In this document: in pieces, positions 52,002 to 64,000 of the stretch
How positions within the stretch are numbered: the first letter of the stretch is position 1
Layout: each line of letters starts with the position of its first letter
The notes under the pieces: generated by a model
Told to the model about the DNA's origin: nothing
What the model saw: the letters and a program-made list of their open reading frames with translations, nothing else
The model's database searches: none
Made by a program: the position numbers and the translations under genes
Source of the DNA: Onchocerca volvulus
Taxonomy: Eukaryota > Nematoda > Chromadorea > Rhabditida > Onchocercidae
DNA length: 64,000 nt
Reading direction: 5' to 3'
Assembly (NCBI GenBank): GCA_000499405.2
Contig: HG738137.1
Location: 9,189,609-9,253,608, forward strand

Positions 52002-52067
52002 ATATATATATATATATATATATAAAAAAAATGGGTGGTGGGGGTTGGTTTATATATATATATATAT
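52002..52067 (+). repeat. (TA)n – G-rich core – (TA)n
   Basis: A (TA) run at 52,002-52,024 and another at 52,050-52,067 flank GGGTGGTGGGGGTTGG (52,033-52,048), the only such G cluster seen in the window. The G cluster could form a two-tier quadruplex. Confidence 0.7.
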
Positions 52068-55000
52068 GACGAAATAATCACAAATCTTCGTTAGTATAGA
52101 AATATCTTGGGATATGTAAACTTTTGATTTTAGCTTTATAATTAAGATATTGTAAACTATGTTGCACTAGGATGAAATGGAGTGAACAAACTTCCTTTGC
52201 ACTCTTTATGCTAAAGTTGAAATGTCGTAAATTCTCTCTCTTCGCGCTCTAATTTAATATATTGTAAATTGTACTAAAGTTCACATGTAGTAAACAATTT
52301 CATCGTAAAAATAAAAAAAAGAAAAAAAAAAAAGGTTCATGTCTGTCAAGCGATTGATCTATTCAATCTTTTGCTCTGATCAGTTTTCAATAAGGGAAAC
52401 TTTCAAAATTTAATCAAACTTTATCATTGCTTAATATGAATAACCCATGGATAACCTGCTTACTATCAAAAAAAAACTTAATTATCGATTGCGTTATCGA
52501 TATTCATCAGTTCAATGTGTATCATAGTTGCTGCGAATAAAATTCGTCATAACAATGACTTCGTTGCATAACAAAACCATTTTTACGAAGTTCCAATTCC
52601 CAACAAAAAACTTTTTACAAATTACTATTACGACAACATCAATATATTATTATTATTGTGAATTATTAAAATTTGCATAAAAAATGATAAATATATGGAT
52701 GTTTTTCCATTTTTTCTACTATCAATTCATTCTATTCAACTTTTTTTTCCCCATTTTAAATGTATTTTAATCGTTGATTGAAAAAAAAAATTAACCTATG
52801 AATTTTAAAATATTTTTTCTTCGTTTTAAAGATATTTCAATTATTTATCGCAAAAAAAAATTAACTTATCGATTATGAAAATATATAAGCTTAAAAGGAA
52901 TGAAAAGAAAATACTATCGTCTGAGCGATTAATTTAAAACTTGCCAGAATGTATCTGCTTATAGAAGAGAATTCATAACGAAGCACATAGTTGAAATATT
53001 AATAAACGAGTAATTAATCCACGCAATATACATACTTTTCTAATTGCTAATTTATCATACTAATGATAAAAATAATGTTATTTTCAGAATTATATATGTA
53101 TATATATAATGCACCTGACAAATTGCTTCGTCATTTTTCGATTGCAGTAAATTAACATGCAAATTAATGGTAAATTTTGAATCAATTTGAAAATCTCACT
53201 CCTTATTTCTATGTTTCCGCCTTAATTCAATGAAAAAAGAGAAATCGAAAAAATCGAGAAAGTTATAATTAAGAAAATTTTCAATTGTCAATGGATAAAC
53301 AATTAGCAAAAATTAGTGTGAATAAAAACGAAAATAACAAGGAAAGAGATAAGAAGATAGAGAGAGATAAATTTTGTTTTGAAATAAATACTATCACCAT
53401 TATTAATGATGATAATAATTCATAATTAATTATTAATAAAGGAAAAATGAATCGATCCAAATAAAAAAAAAAAAAGAAAAAAAGCAATTCGACTTGTTTA
53501 AATTATTCGATAAATGAAAAAGCATCGGAAAGAAATCATTTTATTTTTTATATGTAAAAGGCTATATTTCAATTTAAAAAATTAAAAACAAATTAAGGTT
53601 AAGTAATTATGCATACACAAAAATACGCATAATATTCAAGCAAGAAATGAGGGGAATGTTAGATAAGAAAGTTTGTTTACCAAAGCGAAAGCAATATTTT
53701 CTAAAATGCTTTTAACTAATGACATGATGTATGGTTGTTAAAGCTTAATGTTAGGTTGCTAAAATGTTTCGAATTATTCTCACTTTTATTATCTTTTTTT
53801 TCTTTTTCGGTAAAAAAATTTTAGTTTCAAATAATTTGTCAAATTTGAAATAACAGGAAAAAATGATCGTTTCAAGCTCAAATATCAACATTTCGTTTAT
53901 TATTTTTTTAAAAATTACTGCAAAATGATGACATACACTTTCAACTTGCAAAAATATTTTTGAAAATAATTTCGTCAAAATTTGATATAATTTTAATTTT
54001 ATTTCTTTTTTTTTCCGCTTATTGTAGATAAATATTTTGTCAATTCCCAATTTTGAACATGAAAATTCTGAAAATTTTTTTGAAGAAATTTTAAAAAATA
54101 TTTTAATAAAATGTTTTGTTTGATTTTTCAAATGAATTGCATTGTTTTTTTTTTGCTATTTAAATTTTTTGAATTGAATTAAAAACAGCAATGAAACTAT
54201 TGTACAATTTGATATATGCTTCAAAATTACAATGAAAAAAAAAAGTAATTCAAAGAAATACTGAAATATTCAAAAAATTACAACATTTTCATAATGAGTG
54301 TATTCGGACTCTTTTTTTCGTTTTTTTAAATTTGAAATGGAATATATTTTTAAAAAAATTGATAACACGTAATATAATTTAATTTAAAAAGAAAAAATCA
54401 ATAATCCCTTGCATAATTCAAATCAGAACTGAAGAAATGAGCTATTCTTAGCATAATTCAAATTAGAATAGAAAAAATGAATAATTTTTTGCACAATCCG
54501 AATTATAACTGAAAAAAAATATTTATAAATCATTAATTTTTTTTCTCATTGATTATAAATGCAGTTATTTTTTTTAATTTGCAATGATGTAACAAAAAAT
54601 ACAACTGATCGAATATTTTTGAATATATGCAAACGTTTCGATAACTTAGATTTGTTATTTATAAGTCACGAAATTTCTTATAAATTCGATTAAATGCGCT
54701 TCTATTAATAACATATTTCAGATATGAGTAGAAAATTCGTCATTCATGGATGATTTATGATCATAATGATGCAAATATAAACAACTTTTCCTTCTTTAAA
54801 AAAAAAAAAATTTTTTTTCAACTCAAATTTATTCTTTAATTAAATCCTGGAGCAAATGGGCAACTTCATCATTAGACATAAGGAAAAAAAGTAACAAAAT
54901 GCAACTTCATCATTTTAAAAATCTTAATCGAATAACGAAAATTAGAAAAGCTAATAAGAGTTAATAAGATGGGAAGAAATCGATGATAAAAAGTGATTGA

Positions 55001-55228
55001 AAATTTTATGGCATTTCCATTGGTAAATAAAATTTGATTTTCGTGAAAAAATCATTAGAAAGAAATTTTTAATGTTCATCCAAGCTAATCTCATTATTAT
55101 TCCATTGCAAAATTATATGGTAATTTTTCAATGATTGATTAATTTATCTTGTTTCAATTTTCATTTTATTTTTAATTAATTATATTAAAAAATACAAATT
55201 AACTTTTTCTTTTTGTTTTGCAGACACA

Positions 55229-55287
55229 AATATATATATATATATATATATATATTAGTTACAAATATATATATATTTGTAACTAAT
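55229..55287. repeat. (TA)n next to a perfect 34-bp palindrome
   Basis: A (TA) run from 55,231 leads into ATTAGTTACAAATATAT followed by its exact reverse complement (55,254-55,287), with no spacer. It could extrude as a cruciform or hairpin. Confidence 0.8.
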
Positions 55288-55906
55288 TTATATGAGAAAA
55301 ATTACTAATGCACAGATTTAAATGTTGCAGAAATACAATAAATGGAGAAAACGTTGAGTATTTTTATTGATTTTGAATAATATGAAAATTGCTTAAAGTT
55401 AGTAAAATTGCTTATAATATGAAATTGCCTTGCGAAAAAAAAAAAAAAAATTTCTTGCATAGTACGCTTTTTTTAAAGAATCAACTAAGTCCATGTCTCA
55501 AATATTGTTATTAAATTTCAGTATTTGGCAAAAAAATTCCTTTTTTTGAGAGAACAATTTTTTTCTCTGTTTGTTTCGCATTAAATACATCTGTATTAAA
55601 AAGAAAATTTTCAACATTTTTTTCAAAATCACAACATTGTTTCAATATAGCAGATATAATTCGTTTAATGAATATGTGGAATAAAATTATATAATTATTG
55701 CTATTATTACGCCTTTCCGATGAGTTAAAAAATTGATCAAGAATTCAGCATCATTCTTAATAATAAGAGTAATAATAATAATTATAAGAATAATAAGAAC
55801 TTGTTACAGCTACTAGTATTTTAATTGCTTCTATTTTTATTTCGCTTTTTCAATAAATTGAAGAATTGATTATTTTCTTTGTTGATAATAAGAATGATGA
55901 TAATAA

Positions 55907-56410
55907 TCTATCTAAATAATTGCAAATAATCGTTGAGGCTTTCCACACAGTGTTTCAAGTTCCTCACCGATTGCTTTGAAATTTTGACACAAAAAACGTT
56001 GTGTTCGAATAGGCACGTATTTCTATATAAATATATCTACTTTTTATTTATCCATTCACAAAGATAAACATGTTTCCCGCCAAAGGGCTGTAAGGATAAA
56101 TATATTTCCCGCCAAAATGCTCCGATTAACAGATAAACAGAATGGATCAATCAATCATTGATTTAATGCAAAACAATAGTCGACAAATAATCTTTATAAA
56201 CAAAGATGTAAATTTTCGTTGTGGTTTTCATACAACGTCTCAAGTTCTTCACCGATTGATTTGAATATTTAAAACAACGTTGCATTCGAACAGATGCGTT
56301 TTCTTTATATAAATAAAGCCTGTGTTTGAGAACTTTCGGAGATTTAAGATTTTGAATAAACAAACATTTACACCATTATTTATATAGACTAGCTGGTCCT
56401 GGCCACGCGC
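55907..56410 (+). mobile_element. Helitron-derived non-autonomous element (copy 3)
   Basis: It starts near TCTATCTAAATAATTGC and has 'caagttcctcaccgattg', 'tttgacac', two cccgccaaa units and 'gctccgattaacagataaac', as in copies 1 and 2. A second 5'-like start lies at about 56,191 (TCTTTATAAACAAAGATGT). The end matches copy 1's 3' region (CTCCGAAAG / GGAGATTTAAGATTTTGA-type block, then TATATAGACTAGCTGGTCC, then TGGCCACGCGC). The hairpin is incomplete, so the 3' terminus is decayed. A minus-strand frame across it is not treated as a gene. Confidence 0.7.
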
Positions 56411-56632
56411 TATAATGACAAAAACAATAACAAAAAAAAAAAGAAAAAAAAAAGAGAACAAATCGCGTAATGGTAAACAAAACATGGCTAATACTTCGTA
56501 CAGTTTTAAATAATTCATTTCAAGGATTTGAAAAATGTTTCACTGTGAATAATACATTTATTTATGAGCAGTGTATCGAAAGTTTTTGAAAAATGAAAAC
56601 TTTGAAACAAACTAGACGAGTACGTATCTTTA

Positions 56633-57012
56633 TACATCCAGCATAAACAGACACACATATACATACTTCCACACACATAGACATATTTGTATGCATATAC
56701 ATACCCATACATGCACACATACATACACTTAGACATTCCTATATACATACACATATTTATACATGCACGCATCCACAAATACACATACACATACACATAT
56801 CCACATATACACCACACATATATGCACACATACACATGCATAACACACACACATTTCCACATACCATGCACATAAAAGACATTCACCTACATGCAGACGG
56901 GTACATAGATATAAGTGCACACACCTAGGCGTATACCTGCACAAACCCACGCACATACCTGCACACACACACACATACACACACATACACATGCATACAC
57001 ATATATGTACAT
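56633..57012 (+). repeat. 380-bp CA/CATA-rich tract
   Basis: Long degenerate repeats of acac, acatac and cacata, almost lacking G on the plus strand. Long open frames on both strands here (for example Y/V/C/M-rich on the minus strand) follow from the repeat and are not genes. It directly follows Helitron copy 3. Confidence 0.8.
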
Positions 57013-58429
57013 ATAAATTGATACGGATGGAGCAAAATCTAATAGCATTTGTAAAGTTGCCATTTATTATTTGTTTAAGGCATTTCGCTTTTTACCAAAT
57101 AAAAAGAACCGTTCTCCAAATTGTTCTAATATTTACAGAACCATTCCATACACATATATTCCAAAACTAATTGTCAACAATGACAAAAAAAAAGAACATT
57201 ATACTTGAAAGATATATATATATATATATATATATAATCAATTGATTTTTAATCTTTTTTGCATATATAATTTTCTTTTGACTTTTTATTTTATTTACTT
57301 TTTTTTGACTTTTTTTTAAAGGAATAATTAGTAATTTTAGAAGAAAATAGCCTTTATTATTATCAATTTCTTTTGTCTACTAATTTGTTTTGTTTTTCTA
57401 AATTGTTGAATTTTGTTGTATTAAACAATTTTTGCATCTTTTCTCCTTCCCTTCTTTCCCTCTCTCTCCCTCTCTCTTTCCTTTTCAATAAATTTAACTA
57501 TCTTTATTTTTCAATATAAATTTATTATTGAATCAACAATGATCTCATGCTAGTTATCAAATTATATATGAAATTTAATTAAATCATTACTTAAGATGTA
57601 AGGTATGTGCTATAATCATAAAATGTTGCAAAAAATTTTAAATGTATCAAAGTGATTCGTAATTATTTGCAAATAATAAATATTTCAGTTATGTATCATT
57701 CCAGCTAACTAATTAATTTCTCGTCAAGTAATCAAATTAAATTTTAGAAATATAAAAAGAAAAAAAAAATAATCCGAAATAGTCCTGGAAGAAATGCTTC
57801 TGAAAATGAGAAATAAATCATCGATTAGTCTATGATTAATTACACTAGTTATCTAAGTTATATGATGTATCTAATTAAATTATGCGAAATTAAAAAGGAA
57901 TTCGAATTGTTTAAACATTACGTAAATTTTAAGATTTTACGCTTATTCCGCGCAAAATATTTTAATATTATAATCATCAATAAAAACATTGCGAACTATT
58001 TTTCAACTCATTATGTTTATCTCAAAATGTTTTGTCAACGTGATCAAAAAAAAAAATGCTGGAATTTAATTTTTAAGCCTTTATAATTATTTCACATAAA
58101 GTATTTTAGCTGTGCGACCAACAATAAAAACGTTGCAAATTAAAAGTAAAGTAATTCGCAAAATTCCCAAATCATTTTCCAAAAAAAAAAAGAGTTAATA
58201 AAAATGAAAAATGTTGCAAATATTTATTTAATCAATCATAGCAGAATTTTCCAAGGTATTATTAGTGCCTTAAAGTTTGTATTTTAATTTATTTAGAAAA
58301 CTACTTCATAATCAAAAAGATAAAATGAAAAAAACAGAATTTTGGAAGCATTTAATCAGTAATATCCTGATATTTGTTATCAGTAAATACTGAGTTTAGG
58401 TTTGCTAGCAGACCAAAATAAATAATTGG

Positions 58430-58572
58430 AATAGCTGCTAATATGGTAAGCTTGTTTTCAAAATACTTTGAATAGCTGCTAATATCAGAAGCTTATTTTC
58501 AAACTATTTTAAATAGCTCCTAATACCATAAACTTGTTTTTAAAATATCTTAAATAGCTGCTAAAATTTGTT
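58430..58572 (+). repeat. 41-bp minisatellite, about 3.5 units
   Basis: 'aatagctgctaatatgg' and variants start at 58,430, 58,471, 58,512 and 58,553, an exact 41-base spacing. Each is followed by 'aagcttgttttcaaaat'. Confidence 0.75.
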
Positions 58573-61500
58573 TTTCTTTTTTTTTTTTTTGGAAAAAAAA
58601 TTTTTTTTCTGAAAATTGATACTTTTTCATTAAATAAGAATAATCCGAATAACATGCGTATATGATAATCAGCACTAAACAGGATAGCATATTAATAATC
58701 TAATCAAGTAATCAAGATGAAATATTTAAATAATTTAATCAAAATAAAGTTGATAAGGTAAAATTTCAAGATGAAGTGTCTGGATAATTTAGTAAAGATA
58801 AAGTATTTATAGCTATCTGAACATAGATAATTATAAATAATTCCAAATTTATTCTAAATAATATGCATATATGATAATAATCAAGAAAACATATAAAAAA
58901 TCAAGGTAGAGTATTTCAACATATTCAAGACAAATTATAATAATAATTGGAAGAGTTCTGAATTTATTATAATTAAAATAGATATGATGATAAGCAATTT
59001 ATACTTTTTAAATAAATAACTATAAAAAAAAAGGAAAGATGAAAAATAAGTAAGATATAAGACAACAAAATAAATAAATAAATAATTGTCGTTGATTGCA
59101 TGGAGAACAACTGTCATCGACCGATAAAGGAGCTCAAACAACCACAAATGCTTTCATATCATATCAGTGATGCTACTATCATTGATAAATAGAAGTTCAA
59201 TCAAATACATACCACTCATAAAAATTCTCGACCGACCACTTGTCTTCCTACTTTTATCTGACGATACTACTACTATTACTACTCCTAACTTCAGTTTTTT
59301 GTCCCATTCTCGACTCTCGAATATCATCTTTCCTTATATTTTTCCTCTTTTTTCTTCTCATAAATGATATTTTTGTTTCCTCTAACAATATATATTTGTT
59401 TATTCAATCTATGCATTAGTAATGAAAATTTCGAATGATTATCACTTTCGGATTTTTGAAATTTTTCATTGAAAAAATATTGAGTGATTATTACTTCTAA
59501 ACTTTTTTAAATTTCATACAAATTGAATTATAAATCTTTATTTTCTTCATCGTTTATAAAAGAATAAAGAATAAAAGAAATTGATGAAACAATTGGCAAA
59601 CAGTTGTGATGTTTGCAGAATTGAAACAAAAAAAAAAAAAAAAAGATCTGAAATTAGAAAGTCAAGAAAAAGAATGATTAAAAAAATATAAATTTTGCAA
59701 ATACTTCGTTAACAGTAATTACGTTTAAAAATCAGAACACATGCTAACTTTTAAACATATGTTTGCTAAAAAATGAAATTAATCTTGATAAAATTAAAAA
59801 AAGAAAAGCTGCAAATTTTTTTTCGATGATCGTTTTTCTATGCCCTCTTTATAATGCAAAAGCTGTCTAAATAATAAATATAAACTTTTTTTTTAAAACA
59901 ATTATGCATTGATGGAATTGAAATTTTCTTTTCCTTTCTTTTTAAAAAAATAATATGTTAGACAAAAATACAAGAAATAGTCTGAATTTGTTTAAATTTT
60001 GAATTAATTTATAAATTATGAAAAATATTCGTATATAATAAAATGTAAGTATTATTACCACTTTCTAAATATCAAAAAAAGAAATAAAAGTCATATAAGA
60101 CTATGCACTTTTAATTTTTTTCTATGCAAGCGTTTCAACGTAAAAAAAAACAGAAAACCTAAATGAAATTTAGTATGTTTTTATCATTTTAAGATGCATA
60201 ATTTCATAAAATCTTAATTATTTCAACCATTAATGAAAAAATTAAATCAATTATATCTGAGCTATCGTTATCATTTACAATTATTTTATTACTTTTAAAA
60301 TTAATGCGCAAAAATATAATAAATATGCTTTACTTGAAATTATTATGAAATTATTTCATGATAATTTTTCCGTAAATTATTACTCTTTTTTGGATTTTTC
60401 TTTTCAGAGTTTTTTTTCAACCCAGAATTTTTTGGAGAAATTTTTGATGTTTTTTTTTCAATTCAAAATTTCATCTCTACTAATTACTAGTTTTATATCG
60501 ATTTCATTTAAAATATAGCAAAAAATTTGAGCTGAATATTTTGACTTATGCAATATTTAAATACTAAATGTTTGAAATATTGTTTAGATATATATTTAAG
60601 TACTGTATGTTTAAAACACTTTTTGTTTGAAAAATTGAATCGAAACTTTGTTATATTTAAAAAGTTCAACTATTTAGATACTCAAAATATCAATTATTTG
60701 GAAATACGAAAAAAAAATGAAAATTTGAGAAAATTGAATGCCTTAAAACTAATAAAGCAAAAAATCAAAAAGACGAAAACAAGATGAAAAATGCGAAATA
60801 TAAGGAAGACTCTCGGGAAACAAATTATTGAATTTATTACTGAATTTTCATTTTTTCATATAATTTATTCATTCAAACTGCTTTCTATTAAACAATTTCA
60901 TGCTTGAATAGCATTTTTTCACTTTCACATCACTTTTTTTTCTTCAAATGATAAATAAAACAGGTCATTAATCATTACTACAAATACTTCAGATTTAAAA
61001 AAAAAAGAACGAAAGAAATAATGCTAAAAAGTTTATTGTTTTCTTGTTTCTATCAAAAAATAAATAAATCAAAATTCGAATATAAAAGATATTATTCCAG
61101 TATTTTGGCGCACATATATTGATAAATTTGTCGATTTCAATTCTGCTAAATTTTTGATGCATATACATGTAAATTTGGGATATTTTAATTTTACTGAATT
61201 TGCAAAAAATGCACATTCTTCATATTTTTATATGTTTTACCTATTTTTAGATAATTATATTATCGAAAAATTATTTAAACTTTCAAATAAAAGAAGTTTT
61301 AATTGAAATCTATTACTTGTAATTGTTTTATAGGGTTGTGAAATGCTAAAAATTTATTACTAATGTAACGATCGAAAATTTCATTTGAAAAAAAAAAAAA
61401 CAAAAAGGCAAACAATAAATCGTTAAAAACATGAAACATTTATTATTCTCGTAAATTCTAAAAAGTGAAAACAAAGAAAAAAAAGAAAAAAGTTAGAAAG

Positions 61501-64000
61501 AAAATAATAAAATAACCATAAATATATTTTTTCCCAAAACATTGTTGAGAAAAAAATGAAAAGGAAATAAAAATTGTATTTTGAAATTTAAAAAAAATGA
61601 AATTTGGGAAGCACTTAATCAAAGATAATAAAATTGTTGAATAACATATCGAAATTCTTATATTGTATTAATTGTACGCTATTGAACTGAAATTTATGGG
61701 ATTCATAAAATTTATAAATTATTAAATTTTGATTTGATTAAATTTTATGGCTAAATTTATGTAAGCTTTTATTTAAAAAAATTAATATTTTTTTTTCTTT
61801 TTAATTGCAAAACAAAATTACGGAAACGTTAACCAACAATCTATTATCTATTTTAATTTAAATGAATTCTTTTTTTTCAAATTCAATTTTCAATTATATT
61901 CTGATTTATTCGATCTTTTTTATTTATTCCATTTAATTGCAATTTTAACGGTTAAGTCCGGAAATCAATAATTAAAGAAAATCACATAAAATCTGTGATT
62001 TTTAATTGGAAAGAGGTGTATGTCTTAGGTTTTTATGAGCTAAATCAATTTGTTTGCTTAGGCCTTAAAAGGACTTAAAACGATGGAAGGAAAAAAAAAA
62101 CGACGGTTAGACTAATGAAAGTTTTAAACGAGGCATAGATTTATATAGGCTTTCGCATAAGGCTATTTCTACTTGGATCCAAAAAAAGGCCTTATTTGAT
62201 TCGGAAGGAGAAGCAAAACAACTTAAGCCTCATAGAATAATCTAAAAATATCTAAGTTTACATTTAAATTTGCCTTTAAATAAACAAAATTAATCATTTA
62301 AGTCTTAATTCTAACAAGCATCATTAATACTTCGATAATAACAGCCAAAAAAAAGACTAAATTAGAAATGATTTTAAATTACTTTCAAAGTAATAATGAA
62401 TTTTTGAAGACCACTTTTTAGTCGATTTTGAATTGCATAATATTTTTTTTCCGTTGTTTCAGAGAAAATTTGAAATTTTAGCCTTAAGTTACAATGTCAA
62501 TATTTACTTTTTTGCTCTCGTCTTTTTTTTTTTAATATATAAATATAAGAAATGAAAAAAAGTAAGAGAAAGAAGAAAGAATTTGAGCAGGAAGAAATAA
62601 TTTTGCAAATTCATATTTTTCAAGCTTTCCACCAACGTCCCGAGAAATTTCATTTCGATTCAATCTTTGTCAAATGGACTAAAATTTTATATTATATTTT
62701 AAATTATAGTAGAATAAAAAATTTTTAATTTTTGTTTTTCATTGAGCAAAAATTTTTCATTAAAAAGATTGCATTTTTTCCGCAAATTTGAACTTTTTCC
62801 AATAAATTTTTTTTTTTTTTTTCTAATAATTCGTCCGGCGATTGTTACTAACAATTAACTAGTAGTTTACTAATTAAATAATTTTCGTCCTAATTCATCA
62901 TTTATATGACGGCTCACAAAGAATAGTAAAAATTAATGCAATGAATTAATTATCAGAAAAAACTATTTAAAGAATTATCACCGTAATGATAATGAAATGA
63001 TACATTGAGCATTGTGGCGCTTAATTAACATATAATTTTTCGTTTGATAAGTGAGCAAAAATATAGAATCGCAGTGGTAAAAAATTAAAAAAGGATTGAA
63101 ACAATTGAAAGTAATTAATAAATGAGACTTAAAAAATTATTTAAAAGTTTAAATTAACAAAATCGGTAGCTGATTTTGAATTTATTGTTTTATATTTAAG
63201 AAACAAAAAAAAAAAAAAAAAAAAAAAAAAAACAGAAATTTCCTACTTCATAATTTATTACATATTTTATTTTGACATTTTCATTATTTTATACACAATA
63301 TTTCAGTTCAATACAATTCGTTTTTTTTTTTTTTTTTTTTATTCAATTCTTTTTTTTAACAATAAAAAAAAATATTTCTTAAAATAAATATATTGTTTTG
63401 CAAGTTTAATGAATTATTTATTTTAATTGATTGAGAGAGAAAAAAAAATAACAATCTATTTAGGCGGTAATTATTTCGATCAATTTTATGTATTTTATTT
63501 ATTTACATTTTAAAAAAATTTCATTTTTATTCTATTTTCATCAAAAAAAAAAGTTGCAAATATTAAATTTTTTGTAACAAATTAAATAATTTTCCGTAGT
63601 TGGTAAAAACTACAAAAAATTATTTAAATTGAAGTTAATAATTTTTCGTAATTGATAATAATAATAATAATAATTAACAACCAATTTTGTTCAACATACT
63701 GGATGAATGGAAAACAAAAATCAATAAAACTTTTTCGGATAAAATAAACAAATTGCTTTTCGTTGAAAATATCTAAAATTAGTTGTATCCAAAAATATTT
63801 ACGATATAGTATATCCGGAAAAGGATTGATTTTCGGATGAATTAGAATAGTCAAAAATAAAATAAGTTAGCTGATTGATGAATAACGCCTAATTCATACC
63901 AACATTTCTAACAATCAAACCAACAAATTTTAAACTTTGATTGAACAGATCAATTTTTTTGATATGAGCTAATTGAATATGTTGATTCTAATTCATCCGA

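Larger units (their letters stand above)
47072..64000. other. upstream region of the PDE gene, no convincing gene
   Basis: About 17 kb with only short, low-complexity open frames (K/N/F/I/L-rich). It should contain the PDE promoter and any 5' non-coding exon. The sites worth marking are listed separately: the 48.75-kb orphan frame, the 49.9-50.08-kb GC island, repeats at 51.2, 55.2 and 58.4 kb, Helitron copy 3 at 55.9 kb and the CA-rich tract at 56.6 kb. From about 59 kb to the right edge I see only AT-rich DNA with poly-A/T runs, the longest being about 27 A near 63,210 and a T-run near 63,320. Confidence 0.5.

Noticed and set aside
53751..54131. 126-codon minus-strand frame
   Set aside because: It is K/F/I-rich filler as expected from AT-rich DNA, with no motif, no splice context and no complexity change.
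56515..56992. Long minus-strand frames rich in Y, V, C and M (123 and 87 codons)
   Set aside because: They are translations of the CA/CATA-rich tract. A dinucleotide-like repeat keeps frames open without coding.
1..64000. tRNA, rRNA, CRISPR or bacterial (for example Wolbachia-derived) insertions
   Set aside because: I found no B-box-like GGTTCGA context with matching arms, no rRNA-like conserved blocks, no spaced short repeats, and no bacterial-like long open frame.

Overview
The window is a eukaryotic, very AT-rich stretch (roughly three quarters or more A+T by eye), full of poly-A/poly-T tracts. Its genes are small-exon, intron-rich and all on the minus strand. The gene content (a nematode-type MOLO1/TPM-domain membrane protein and a PDE-6/PDE8-like phosphodiesterase), the short T-rich acceptors (tttcag, ttatag) and the decayed BEL/Pao and Helitron elements point to a nematode, most likely a spirurid/filarial-type worm. 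That assignment is inference. I saw no bacterial-type operon, CRISPR array, rRNA or convincing tRNA.

Layout. (1) 1-570: one candidate minus-strand exon whose gene would run off the left edge. (2) About 1,250-4,950: a nest of decayed BEL/Pao LTR retrotransposon pieces on the plus strand, with two primer-binding-site-like motifs, an LTR TATA box, a poly(A) signal and a broken gag segment. (3) 12,031 down to 5,638: a MOLO1-like gene, reconstructed as nine exons that stay in frame for 318 codons. It includes a GC-AG intron and a 57-bp exon that looks skippable; the 3' end is unresolved. (4) 12,032-22,469: intergenic, with several minisatellites. (5) 47,071 down to 22,470: a complete PDE8-type cyclic-nucleotide phosphodiesterase gene, 18 exons and 752 residues in my model, with a REC-like region, a PAS region and a full catalytic domain. 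The first intron is about 10.6 kb and the last about 3.1 kb, and both contain Helitron-derived sequence. (6) 47,072-64,000: upstream of the PDE gene, without a convincing gene. It holds a small GC-rich island, a 40-codon orphan reading frame, a third Helitron-derived copy, microsatellites and a long CA-rich tract.

The two genes would act in membrane and second-messenger signalling: the MOLO1-type protein as a secreted or membrane-anchored modulator, and the PDE as a cAMP hydrolase. Nothing in the sequence links them functionally.

The most interesting observations are a Helitron-derived repeat family (three copies, one carrying a broken Rep/PIF1-type helicase fragment) that carries tandem E2F-like GGCGGGAAA motifs; decayed tandem copies of the end of a PDE catalytic exon together with its splice donor; two frame-preserving candidate cassette exons; and an Ala where the PDE signature normally has Gly. 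I found no clearly new multi-gene system.
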